64,000 nucleotides of DNA from Hirundichthys speculiger. Its lineage: Eukaryota; Chordata; Actinopteri; Beloniformes; Exocoetidae. The position numbers and the translations under genes are program-made. How positions within the stretch are numbered: the first letter of the stretch is position 1; each line of letters opens with the position of its first letter. The stretch is taken from positions 1,736,001 through 1,800,000 of the forward strand of contig JAGFBZ010002268.1 of the NCBI GenBank assembly GCA_018398805.1. The letters run 5' to 3'. This document shows, piece by piece, positions 45,961 to 57,691 of this stretch. A model generated the notes under the pieces. The model saw nothing but the letters and a program-made list of their open reading frames with translations, was not told where the DNA came from and did not search any database.

Positions 45961-48900
45961 CCAGCTGAAACATAATCGCCCATGCAGTAATTATCCAATA
46001 GGAAGCTCTTACCATTATGCTTAGTTAAATCCAGGTGGTGACTTTTTTTTTGTGTATTTCACACATCATCCACCAAGTAACCCGTGCTAAAACCCAAACC
46101 AGCTCAAGGTATGCCATTACTAAGTGTAGATGACATCAAGCCATTTGCAACAACAGACCAGTCAGGACATTCTCCAAACTCCCTGACGTTTTCCTCAAAG
46201 AAACGATCTTCAGGATGTTGGGGCAAGGCAAACGTTCTGATGCAGGCCTCCTGTCAATCCCTACTAATCTTTTCATCTATTTTAAGTGTCTCCCCCAACC
46301 TTTCTTCCATTTTAGAGTATTGCATGCCTGAGCAACACAGTCCAAATAACATTTTCAGGTCCTGCTGAGTCAAAGCCCAATTACCCTTTCAAAAGGTTTA
46401 AACCATCACTCATGTCTTACGTCGACATTTTTTAATGCAATCTCAAGACTTTTTTTTTTCCTCCATATGGATTCCCAAAAGGTTACCACCACATTATCAT
46501 TTATAGTCTGAATTAAATATCCATTCCAACAAATGCACATATTTCTGACAGTAATTACTTGGATGGTTAATATTTATTTTTAGAAGTATTGCATTTCAAT
46601 TGTTCCACATCGGTTTAAGATGTTACTCTGTGTTCCTCTGACATTTTCATCAAGAAAACAAGAGATCAATACACATTGTTAGGTCTCCTCCTCTGCACTA
46701 ATTACAGCTTACTGCTCATTGAATTTACTGTTGTGGTGATAACAGAGGAGGGAGGGAGGAATGTCCTTACCCTCAAGGTTCATTTCACCATCTCATCATC
46801 TTAAATGAGCTACCCCTGAAGGTCAGTGCAATTAATGTGCATGAAGTGAGCAAAATGAATTCATTATGTCAATGCAAAGTCAAATTATCATGGCGGTGGC
46901 CTCTTGAACAATGTCTGAGATGACTAATCAACAGAGTTGATTAGCAGCCTTCCAGAAGACTTTGAAAAGTAAACATTGAAGGAAATTGTACAGGATGAAT
47001 ATAGACTCACTACATGCGCGCACACACCCACACACACACACATACAGAGTACACTAACATTCCAAGCCTGAATTTAAAACTGCTGGAACAGGCTTCACAG
47101 GCCTGAATTATTGCCACACGTAAAAACTATAACTGATACTTAGAGACGCTGAAAGTCTGGTCCAGTGATGAAACATTGGACCGATAAGAACTCTGACAAT
47201 GCTGAAAATGTGATGTAGAAGAAGGCCTGGGGACTACACCCTGAAAGATAAGTAGGACCGCCCCAGTCAAGGAACAGACTATAAATAATTGGCTCTTTTT
47301 ATAGCTCACTGTTGCTGGTGTTGAGCTTTGGCTCAAGGTGGATATACAGGGGCTTAAGCACAGAAGCATGAAGAATATGCTAAAGCTGCTCTCTCACTCG
47401 GATACAGTTCATCCAAAGGATTGTCACACTTCATCTATGTAATGTACATCTTAGCACATGACTAGTAAGCTCAAGAGAAAGGTTAAAGGCACAGGCAAGC
47501 AAATAAGAGAAGCTTTGTTTATAGGGCAGAAATCTTTAATGTTCCATCATATCTGGAACAAAAATTGAAGGGAGAGAGAGACCTTTACCCGTGATGCAAC
47601 AATCTGTGCTAAGTTAACACAGACAGGAAATGTGATTTGACACAATTATTTATTTGACTCATTTTCCACAAATTAAGACATTTGTTAATCATATCTGCTA
47701 CTATGCACCAGTTAACAACAGAGCAAATAAACAACATGTAGCCTGTTAGGCAGAGAGGTGCATTGTCCCTGGTGTATTTCGACCCAGATTCACTTGCATC
47801 CATCAGGAGGAAGTACTTACCAGAAAAAGAAAAAAAAAAAGACCTGATTGTTGCCGAAAATTACTGGTGTTTGACAAGCAAATAAATGACAGTAATTGTG
47901 CGCTATTGTTTCTTGACTACAAAAAACCTGTCAGAGAGGAGATAAAAGTGGTTGACAGAGTAAAGAAAGCACTGACTAAAGACTGGACCCTGTCGATCTG
48001 ATTCGTTTATTTTTATCATATATCTATGACAGCTATCTATTAATAATCTTAAACAAGGATATTTTATCTTTATGTAGCACACTGATTACCAAGTCAGCTT
48101 GGGAGATTTCACCTTGACATCATCCTTCTGGTGATATTGATTTAGAAAGAAAACTGCATCAATATCATTTATGCATTTGTATAAATGTAGCAAAATGTCA
48201 ATATGTCTACGTTTCCTTGAGCTAAAACAACCAGAATCTGTGTTCAAGTCTGATGCACCAAATTTATTTCAGTCATTTCAGTAATATTATTCAATAATCA
48301 GACCACTGAAAACAAAGCACATTATATTCATTACTACATACAAAACAGTCTTCTTACATTATCATCAGAAAAACAAGATGTTAGCTATTCACATTTAACT
48401 TTGTAAAATGTAATGACATCTCACTCCTGTTTGATATTGCTGACAGCTTCTCACTGCAGCAGCCTGGGTGAACGTCAGCTTCACAGACTGGCAGGTCGAG
48501 TAACTTCACCGCTGTGATAAATCCCTGAGGTCCCAGGCCTCTCACATGTCTAATAATACAAAGCAGTTGCTGCTACCTTAGAACATCAAAGGCTTTAAAC
48601 TTTGATTCTGAACGTGTGTGTCTGTAACAGAGCTGAACGCTGCATACGTGCCACATTCAGTCATGCCAATACATGCATAGTTTTTTCCTTCACCAGTTAT
48701 ACAGCTGGGGAAAATTCTCCCAGGCAACTACTGCAACTGACATAGTTTTGGGTTGTTGGGTTTTTTTTTTTTTTTTCCAATATGAAAAACAGCTAAGTGT
48801 TTTAAGATTGTCTCGAATCTCTTCAAAAGAAAGCTCAAACCAAACCAGCAGAAAATCTCAGCAGGTCCCAACATACAGGCTGTACATTATTTACATTATG

Positions 48901-50100
48901 TGAAACATGCAAATGTGGTAACAAGTGCATGGCACTGGGATAAGGGATGACAGTTTTTTTGTTGTTTTTTTCCTCTTGCTCTGGGTTAGAAATAACAAGC
49001 AGCCATCACGGGACTAAATGTTGACATGCCTGTGAGGAGCCCTCGGGGAGGGACCCAAGAAGAAGCCTGGTATGCTTGAGGTTCAGGTGCTACAAGCCAC
49101 AACTAAACTCCTGGCATTTCACTACAATCCTCCACTGGTGGAGTAGTAAGGTAGCAGCTGGAGACTGCCGGTAAATGATCAGCTTATGCTGAAGATGAGC
49201 TGAACGCCAGCTCCTGTGGAGTTCGGTGTGTGTGTGAGGATAAGTATTGTGGGTATCTTTCATGGTTCTCAGCCAGATTATGATACTGTGAAGACTCGAG
49301 GGAAAAAATCCAAGGCAACAGCTGACATGGGAAAATTAAGCTTGCATTTTTATCCCACAACTGCTTAGTATTCCAGCAGACTTGCTATAAATACTTCTTT
49401 TTTTTTAACTTTTTTTTTTTAATGTCACTCCATTTACAGAGCAGTAAAATTGCACATTACATTATCAAAAGAAACTTTTTAACATATGGACTGCTAACAG
49501 AAATGAATCCTGTCATCAAAATATCTGACACAGCTACTTCTCCAAGTGGAAATTTTCTAAAAAAAAAAAAAACAAAACAAAACAAAACAAAAAAAAAAAA
49601 CCAAAACAACAAAAGAACAAAAACCCATAACTACACACGAACATAAAACTAAGATCAGAGGTATTTGGGCATAATTTTTCAATGATTGCATTTTTACGTC
49701 ACGATGGAGTTTGAAATAAAACAACTAATGTGATCAAAGTGCGACTTTCAGCTTTATTTTAGGATGTTTCACAATTTATAGAATTTACCATTCAGGGATT
49801 TCATGCATTTCAAGAAAAGTACTGCCATTTTTAGAGTCTCAAAACTGTTTGGACAAAAGAACAATTGTAAATAAAACCATAATTTTTAGTACTTTGCAGC
49901 CAATGACTGCCTGAAGTCTGGAGCTCCCTGAAGTTTCCTCCCTGGAGATGTTTTGGGAGACCTTCGCTGCAAGCACCATCCTCTCAGTTTTGTAGCATTT
50001 GGCTGAAACGTGAGTAGAGGGTTTAACCCTATACACTTCAGAATTCATCTTCTATTACTGTTAATTCTGCCCGAAGTCACTTTATTGGTGAATTCCAATT

Positions 50101-50844
50101 CCTCCCTTAACCCTCAATCTCAACCCTCGTCCTTTAACCATCAATTTTTGGCCCTCAATCTTAACCCTCGAAAGTAAGTGTAAGGGTTATTTTGTGGCTT
50201 ATAAATGGGACACCCCTTGAGTGCAGTTACATCTTCAGACTGAAATGTATCAGAGCTCATGTTGTCTCTATATTTCCTGAAATGACACAGGGATAACATT
50301 AAATAGAGTGCTGTATATTCTCCAAATAATATAAGCAAATAACACAATAGAGGATACATTATTAAGTCCTCCGTCGCTACACAACAAGGTATACAAGTAA
50401 CGTGAAGCCGGCCGGGGACCGCCACCTGGGGACCGCCGGCTGGAGGACCGCCGACCGGGGACCGCCGACCGGGGACCGCCGGGCTGGGAGCAAACATCGT
50501 AAAGTAAAAAAATAAATATTACGCAACAACGAATCTTAATTCCATGAAAAAAGTCTCAAACAAAGACAATAAGATGGTTTCGTAACATTTATATCTTTAA
50601 GAACTACGAAGATACTTACATTTGTATCTAGCTTTTTTGTCGCCATCCTTTTCAAAGATGTCTTGACTAAATTACCCAATGCCTTCTGGGTAGCCCTTAC
50701 TTCCAAGGGTGGTGACCAGAGAATCTCAATTTTGAGGGCGACACGGCCCTCAAACTCGTCCCTCAATCTGAAGTTCTTAGAATCGGGACAGCACATTGGA
50801 TTTAGCAGGGAGCACGCATTTTTGAGATTGAGGGTTAAGGGAGG
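50101..50844. mobile_element. Inverted-repeat element with CCCTTAACCCTCAATCTCAA ends, class unknown
   Basis: Left end CCTCCCTTAACCCTCAATCT, right end (reverse complement) CCTCCCTTAACCCTCAATCT; about 25 bp match. Additional CCCTCAATCT-type repeats lie just inside both ends. The interior contains a GC-rich minisatellite (50414-50485) and an 86-codon minus-strand frame (50536-50796) with no domain that I recognise. No clear TSD was found. Confidence 0.75.
50414..50485. repeat. GC-rich minisatellite, 14-15 bp unit x 5
   Basis: Five consecutive units of the form GGGGACCGCCGACC, with changes in the last three or four bases. It lies inside the inverted-repeat element 50101-50844. Confidence 0.9.
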
Positions 50845-52937
50845 CCAGCTCCACTAAAAGCCATACAAGCCCTGACCATAACACTGCCTCCACAAAAAAA
50901 AAATGCTACAAGATTGAATTGCATACATGCATTACTTGGTTATGCCAGATGATGGCACTGACCATGAATGTAAGTGCAGACAAAAAAAAAAAAAAAAACA
51001 CTGCCTCCACCATGTTTGATCAAATCTTGACTGTTTCATTTTAAATCCATTGGGGTGTATAAAAATGTAGGATCCTAATATAATATTGACACATTTCTGG
51101 CACTTGGGTCTTGTTTAAATGCCATTTTATTACCTTGTACCTGCTTTCATCTGTCCATTTATACCTTTAAGGTGGGGTAGGTGTTCTTTTTTTGCAGCAC
51201 TTTTTACAATATTGCCTGAAAACCTTTTCAGATTCTCATTGCACCCACTGAAATAAAATGTTTGCAAAAATAACTAAACGTTTTGGTCCGGTCTAGAGGG
51301 TATAATCAGAGAAAAACTCTGACCAATCAATGTACTGATCATCTTTACATTTATTGGCTGCCTACTACGTCCATCAAATATCAATGCACTCCAACCCACC
51401 CCTCTCTCCCTCCCTGCAGTTCATGTAGTCATGAATCATGTGAAGGCATGGCTTCGAGGGGTGGGCTGAAGAGGAGGAGGCGGAGCCTTTGGGAGGAGGG
51501 AGTGTATATTTTCAAAATCTCACTCGAGTTGGATTGCTGGAACCGTTTTTTCAAAAAGACCACCCACCCCCCCTTTAACTAGACTATTTTAATGAACAGG
51601 CATCAAAGAAATTTTGAATTTGGACTTAGTTGTTATCAACTGGATTATAAATGCATGGCAATAATTTAGATCAAACTGGAATATAAATGGACTGAATTGG
51701 ACTATCTGTAATTGGAGTGCCATGCATTTGTTTGCTTTGTGTAAAATGCTTTGAGATAACTTTTGTTGGTCAACTAGTACTGTAAACTGAATTGAATTAA
51801 ACTCAATTAAATTTGTAAAAGTACAAATCCTGCACTTTCTTTCAAGGTCCAAGGTCTGTAGAAGAAAAAAAGAGTATCCTGTTGAGATGGATGAATAAAC
51901 AGAAACTTTTACTCTCCCCATTTCCAGTGGTGGAGAAAAAGTCCTGCAAATTGGTGCAGTTTTATAGAAAAAGGTAAGTTTTTTGCAGTTGATGTTTTAT
52001 TATGATAACACAGTTGACTTTCCATTTAAAATAAAAACTACAAAAATATCTTATCTGCTAACTATTATGACTTTTTTTTTTTTTTTTTAGGAAAGAAATT
52101 CATGATCAGAAATTCCATCTGTGTTTGTACTGTCCTTGCAGGGCTTTGCTTTTTTCCTCATCCTGGTTGCAGCTGACAACAGAGCAGATATATCTGCACT
52201 GTCATGGGGCACCACTGAGGGCTCAATTTCTACTTTATGTTCACCTTAGTCTTCCCATCAAGCATTATTGTTGTTGTTGTTCTTAGGATCCTGGTTAATT
52301 GGCTAACAAACAATGCTGTGGCTCCAACTGTGCTCGATTCAGTCGTCACTAAACTAAAAACACACACTTATGAGCATTCCTTAATGTGCAAACATGTAAA
52401 GAACATATGACCACCTTTCCTCCGTCCTCACTTAACAGATGACCAGCTAACGCACCTTCACCAATATGACATGCATATACCTACACCGACACAATAATAC
52501 CGCTTTGTTTAGAGGCAGCCAGTAAGTGAGTAAACTGCTTTGAGCCTAATGCACTGGTGTGCTTTTCTACAGAGGATTAAAGAAGTCATTACCAAAAAGC
52601 TTACAGCTAAGGTCTGCAGATGGATTAGGCAAACTATTACTCAGAAGAGATACAGGAGAAAAATAAAGGCATCATTTGAAAGAGAAGTCAAGACAGATGC
52701 TTGTCCTAAAACAAAACAAACAAAAAAACCTGAAAGTTTGTTTTGAATAATATGAGAATGTCCAAACAATGGTGTAATCACAGGAATGTAGGATGTAAAA
52801 GGTTTTAAAAAAAAAAAACTTTGTAGAGGGATTTAGGGCAGACTGTTACAGGTACTACAACAAGGATCAGTTGTCACTGACTATATAAACTTGGGCACTT
52901 GAAATCATTATAATTGTGTCTGTGAGTTATAGATTCA

Positions 52938-53657
52938 GGGCCCGATCTTCCGCCAGATCTCCTAAAGCTGCTATTAAGGCACAGCGGGTAGCGGGAGAGG
53001 CGTTCCCCCGCAAAGAACACAATCTTCAACCTTGCTAAACCCGCTATCCCATCTGCGCTACCCGCTATATTATGCATGGGAGTGGTTAGGGCGTTTCACC
53101 TGTTAAACCAATCAGTGCGTCAGTAGGCCATTGCCTTTAAGAGCAGGTTGCGCTACCCGCAAACCGTTATGGAGCGTCTTTTCATCCAGATCGGAGCAGC
53201 TCTCGTGTGCAGCTTGTCTGGGACTCTGCTGTAGAGCTTCCTCCTCTTCCTTCCTCCTCCTCCTCTGCACTGATATATATACATAAAAATATTTTTACAC
53301 AGACAATTCCTATCTGCTACCTTAAAGTCCCAGATAGTTGGTGTGCTCCTGGTAAACGCACTCTGGTCCTTTTATGGTTTAACTGGTGAACAAGCCGTTT
53401 AAGACGATCTCTGCCATTTTCTCAGGGGTTCAACTGAGGGCAAAGCACGCTTTTTATACAAGAGTTAATTTGAGAGGTAGAGCTGTTTGTGCACGTCCAC
53501 ATGTGACCACGCCCATTGCCACACCTACAAAGTGAGTGAGGGAGGCGGAATAATGGGTAGCAGCTTTAGCGAGCAGAAGATTGCATTAGCCGTTAACGGA
53601 GGTTCCTACACCTGCAATTTGCGGGTAGCGGCTAGTAGGTAGTGTACGACCGGGGCC
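52938..53657. mobile_element. Harbinger-like non-autonomous element with TCA target duplication
   Basis: Left end GGGCCCGATCTTCCGCC; right end (reverse complement) GGCCCCGGTCGTACAC, flanked by TCA on each side. A 3-bp target and GGGCC ends fit the PIF/Harbinger class. The motif GCGGGTAGCG occurs at least five times in both orientations, near both ends and inside. There is no transposase frame. Confidence 0.7.
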
Positions 53658-54420
53658 TCAGGGTTTTAATGGTCAAATATAACTGAAAATGAATATAAGG
53701 AAAAAAAAAACAGGTTTTTTTAAAGATTCCATTTCAAAAATAATTATTTTCTTCTATAATATCTCTCAATGGAAATGCTGTGAGATTTTGCTGTTTTTTT
53801 TTCTTAATAGGAGCATCTGAGGAATGCCACACATTTTTCAAAAACGTAAAAGTGGTGGCCATCTAAAGTAGTTATTCACTTGATCCAATGTTTTACATTT
53901 CTTTATTTAACAGCTCCTCCGTTGCTCTTTTTCCCTCTTAAAATCCAAACAAGCAGATATAACACAGGATTGCACTGCAGTTATCAGCAGTTGTTGTTAC
54001 ATGTTCAGACTGGTCTACAATTAAAATAGAGTTTTATGTTAAACATTATGACAAAACTAGATGGCAACATTGAGGATAGCTCCAACATGCAGACTGATGT
54101 GACCGGCTCACAACATCAGCAGCGGTATGAATGATGTGACTACTCGGAGACGATAACAGCGCGGCTTGGAAATATGCCTCACAGTCTCATCAAACAGGTA
54201 GAAAGTCTTCCATGTTATACAAGCCTACTAGTCTGATTTATTGTCAGGCAGTGAGAAAGAAATATAACAAAACAAAAATGACATCTGACTTTTGTAAACA
54301 TTGTACCGGTATGTAAAGTAAAACTAGGTCATTTTCCATGCTGGATGAAATAAAATAGGAATCTGAATGAAAAGGCTGCTGTCCACATTGGGGTGTTACT
54401 TCATTAAAGCCAACAGAAAA

Positions 54421-54423
<3 letters not shown>

Positions 54424-54458
<35 letters not shown>
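54424..54458. repeat. A35 homopolymer
   Basis: Thirty-five consecutive A, followed by A-rich sequence with a short CA run. It may be the tail of a retroposed sequence, but nothing recognisable precedes it. Confidence 0.95.
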
Positions 54459-54460
<2 letters not shown>

Positions 54461-54640
54461 AAAAATTAAACACACACACAAAAAAAACACCATCAAAAAA
54501 CCCCAAGGTTACGATTAAGGAATGTGAATGAAAGTTGTCTAAGGAATAACCTTTCTGCTTTTTCTACCATAGGACTTTAGGAATTTAAAGATAATTACAT
54601 TGTATAAAAGATTTTTTCAGAGAACACCAATGATTCTCAC

Positions 54641-54753
54641 CTTTCCTATTCCATTCAGAAAAAAACAAAGTGGCTGACCATCCCATTCACTTTCACCAGA
54701 GTCTGCACACAGCTCACTCCTCTGGTACCTTCCGCCTGCAGCTTCCTCAGCAC
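54641..54753 (-). other. Candidate upstream (5' UTR) exon, possibly of glce
   Basis: On the minus strand a good polypyrimidine tract with TTTTTTTTCTGTCATGTTTAG precedes 113 bases that end in AGGAAAG|GTGAGAATC. The exon-like segment is more GC-rich than its surroundings. One frame is open for 32 codons and then hits a TGA, so it is more likely non-coding than an internal coding exon. Position and strand fit a 5' exon of glce, whose first coding exon has an acceptor 13 bases before the ATG. Could also belong to another minus-strand transcript. Confidence 0.35.
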
Positions 54754-55335
54754 CTAAACATGACAGAAAAAAAATTCAAATGATTAAGTAGGGTTATAGG
54801 GCAGGCGACATGAATAATACAGTATGTGTTGTTGTATAAATTTACCAACAACTACATTCCAGAGTCCTTGCTCGTGCCAAAAAGCCAATGAAGAAGCAAG
54901 ATTTTTTTGTATGCAAGCTCAGTAAAGCTGTTTCACTCTTACAATTTTCATTTGAACTGACCAAATGTTAAGTGATACTATTTGTTATTACAAAAGCCTG
55001 AAAACTAAAAAGCACCATAAGATGGATCCATTCAATAAACTGCCAACTGTTTATCAATTTTCAATCCCCGCTTTGCTACTAAGAGTCAGCCCTCTTATTT
55101 CCAGTCACTTGTACCAGTACAGAATGTACTGAACCAATCACAACTGGGTAAGGGAGGGTGATCTTTATGTGATGGATTCACATGTTTTTACTGAAAAACC
55201 AACAACATTTATTCAATCGTGTTCTTACTCCGCTTCATTCCCTTTTGCAGGTTTTTTTTTTGATACTAGTCTTGGTCTGCACGCCGCTCTGTCTGTGTCG
55301 TACGCTTTGCTTCTCTGACTGGTTGTATGCCTATA
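54754..55335. other. Upstream sequence without recognised features
   Basis: AT-rich; nothing protein-like or repeat-like was identified. Confidence 0.4.
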
Positions 55336-55426
55336 CAATGGTATCCAGAGGCAGTTTTTCTGGACCGGTACAGGTCCGTGGGTCATTTGGTATCAGCCCG
55401 CACAGAAAGAATAAATAACTTGCATC

Positions 55427-55771
55427 ATGTCAATGCAAGAAGAAGATCAACTGCTGGAGATCGCAAATGACGGGGACCTTGAACGTCTGTTCCAGAGAAC
55501 AACTCTGCCGGTGTTCTGGATTAAAGTCATGGCAGAATACACCATGATCGCCACAACAGCACTGAAAAAGCTTTTGCCATTTCTGGCATCACAACTGTGT
55601 GAAGCAGGGTTTTCTTCAGTGACAGCAACCAAAACAAGATTATGGAACAGACTGGACATGATGAACATGCTTCGGGTTTCATTGTCTCCCATTACCCCAA
55701 GATGTGACCGTCTTGTTGCAGCAAAACAAGCTCAGGGCTCCCACGGATTCAGTGCTATAGTGAGTAGCTAA
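55427..55771 (+). pseudogene. hAT transposase C-terminal dimerisation region
   Basis: A 114-codon frame containing LPVFWIKVMAEYTMIATTAL, KKLLPFLASQLCEAGFSSVT and RLDMMNMLRVSLSPITPRCD. This is the hAT C-terminal (hATC) region as found in ZBED5-type transposases and their domesticated relatives: W-x-K...Y, a hydrophobic helix, then CEAGFS and LR-x-SLSPITPR. The BED finger and catalytic core are missing, so this is a relic of an internally deleted copy. The methionine start is fortuitous. Confidence 0.85.
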
Positions 55772-55909
55772 TATTTTCATGCACTTTTTGTTTTTGCGGT
55801 GTGTCTTATTTTGAAGGCATATTTAAACGTTACCATAGTAACCAGAGAGCATTGCTGGTGTGGTGTTATGAGAACACTGCTAATAAGGTTACACATGTTT
55901 ATTATTATC

Positions 55910-55919
55910 ATCATCATCA

Positions 55920-56008
<89 letters not shown>
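55910..56008. repeat. (ATT)n microsatellite, about 100 bp
   Basis: Pure ATT repeats after a few ATC units. It gives rise to long homopolymeric Ile and Tyr frames that are not genes. Confidence 0.97.
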
Positions 56009-56751
56009 TTATAGAGGAAAATATTCAAGTTTTTATTTTTTTTTATTTTGTTTTTATCTGCTACACCTTTAGACTGGTCTGTTGAAAATATTGCCTGACA
56101 TTAAACCGGTCCGTGGCACAGAAAAGGTTGGGGGCCACTGGCCTTAAGCATCATACTTTATGAAGGCTTTGCATTCTTAAAATAAATCCTTTAAAAACGG
56201 TGGTTTGACCGATTGTTCCACAGCAGCTTTTCAATATAAACTTTTCAGAGACAAACATAATAATTAACTGGTCTAATTTCTTTTCAGTGTGGCTAATTAT
56301 GCCCTTACATCAATGCTCCATAGACTTTGACACTGGTGCAAAATAAATTAAGATCAGGAAGCAGGTTTATATTTGTAACTGCAGCCATGATGAATTTACA
56401 GGCTTTTCAAGAGCAGGGTCATTAATATACAGTCAATCCATCAGTATAAATATGCAGAGTCACAAGGATATTTTACTCTGCAATTAATCTAACCAATTAA
56501 TTTGTAGCCCAGCTGAAACAAGTTCTTAAAATACAAAAAGGGTGCTAAATCACCAGATCAAATATAACATATTGATTTTTTTATGACATGTGCTCATTGA
56601 CAAGGCACTTAAATGAGATACTTTAGAAGTGAAACCAGCTGGGCTCCCTTCTGCCACTGCATGGCCCATTGCAGTTTGACGCTGCTTAAAGAGGAGACAG
56701 ACAGAAGGCAGAGAATGAGGCTTGATTAACTGGACAAATCAATGTAGATAC

Positions 56752-57018
56752 CAAGGTTATTATAGTTAACGAAAACAAACAAAATAACAAAAACTAGAAT
56801 TGAAAAAAACATTTTCATTAACTGAAATAAAATTAAAATGGGTTTTTAAAAAAAAAAAAACGATAATTACCTGAAACTTTATTATGTGTTTATAAAACAA
56901 ACTGAAAATAACAATAATAATATCAAGAACGTACTTCGTTTTCGGATTTGTACATTTTTTTTTCACAAAACGTTTTGGGATTTACATGAAATCTATTAAC
57001 TTCGCTCCGCCGTACAAC

Positions 57019-57051
<33 letters not shown>

Positions 57052-57691
57052 TACCTAGAGTTATCAGTCATGGCTGTGGCAAAAGTTGGGAGAAAGCGGC
57101 ACAGTCCTATTTGGGATTTTTTTGACTATGACTGTGTTAACGATAAAAATAAGTGCCTTGTTGTAGAAGCAGGTGATACAATGTGTGGAATACTTCTCAA
57201 GGAGAAAACCCCCACGAATCTGAAAGTCCATTTGAAAAGCTCGCACAAGAAGGCTAACCAAGACTACCTGGATAAGCTAGCCTCGCTGCCCTCCTCCCTG
57301 GAAAGAGAAGCTGCAGCTGCAGGCCAGTCAGAGTTGGGAAAGACCGTGAGAAAACAGCAACTATAACGGACTGTTTCCATCGCCGACCAAATAGCTGCTG
57401 GTCAGTAAATATGCAGGAACACCACAAGCGGGAAGACGCATAGATAAATATGTTTATTGAGACCAGAATGTAAACACGACTATGTGATTCGATAGCCTTC
57501 AAAAAGTTCAGGGCTTCACTCCAACCAAAATTACAACCCTAATTTACAAAAATAAAAATAAAACTAAGACTGAAACTAATAAAAACTAAACTAAAACTAA
57601 GTATTTAAAAAAAAATAAAAATAAAACGAATAAAAACTAGCAAAAATTAAAAACTAAAATTAATGGAAAATCCAAAACTATTATAACCCTG
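56752..57691 (+). mobile_element. hAT element with BED-finger remnant and near-perfect TSD
   Basis: The left end CAAGGTTATTATAGTTAACG and the right end AAACTATTATAACCCTG form inverted repeats, flanked by GTAGATAC and GTAGATAA (7 of 8). Subterminal AACTAAAACTAA-type repeats occur at the right. It encodes a BED-finger fragment (57070-57366). Confidence 0.85.
57070..57366 (+). pseudogene. BED zinc finger N-terminus of a hAT transposase
   Basis: Starts at MAVAKVGRKRHSPIWDFFDY, then KCLVVEAGDTMCG and TNLKVHLKSSHKKANQDY. The spacing C-x9-C...H-x4-H is that of the BED fingers in ZBED6/hAT-like proteins. The frame ends after about 40 more residues (LEREAAAAGQSELGKTVRKQ) without the transposase core. 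Remnant of a non-autonomous hAT copy. Confidence 0.8.

Larger units (their letters stand above)
43148..54640 (-). other. glce: Probable 5' intron of glce
   Basis: Lies between the proposed acceptor at 43148 and the candidate exon at 54641-54753. Contains the hAT element 43979-45139, a Tc1-like relic (45160-45960), the inverted-repeat element 50101-50844 and the Harbinger-like element 52938-53657. The stretches 46000-50100 and 50845-52937 contain homopolymers but no recognised gene or element. Confidence 0.45.
55336..56140 (+). mobile_element. Internally deleted hAT element (Charlie/ZBED5-like)
   Basis: The right end AAAAGGTTGGGGGCCACTG is the common CAGTGGCCCCCAACC terminus reversed. The left end, CAATGGTATCC followed by GGACCGGTACAGGTCCGTGG, is a degraded version of the same. 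Both ends carry the ACCGGTCCGTG subterminal block. A transposase C-terminal fragment lies between (55427-55771). The flanking duplication is not clear (TGCCTATA against GCCTTAAG). Confidence 0.75.

Noticed and set aside
47020..47045. CA-rich tract as possible regulatory site
   Set aside because: Ordinary simple repeat; nothing suggests function.
55777..56085. Long frames of poly-Ile and poly-Tyr on both strands
   Set aside because: They are translations of the (ATT)n microsatellite, not proteins.
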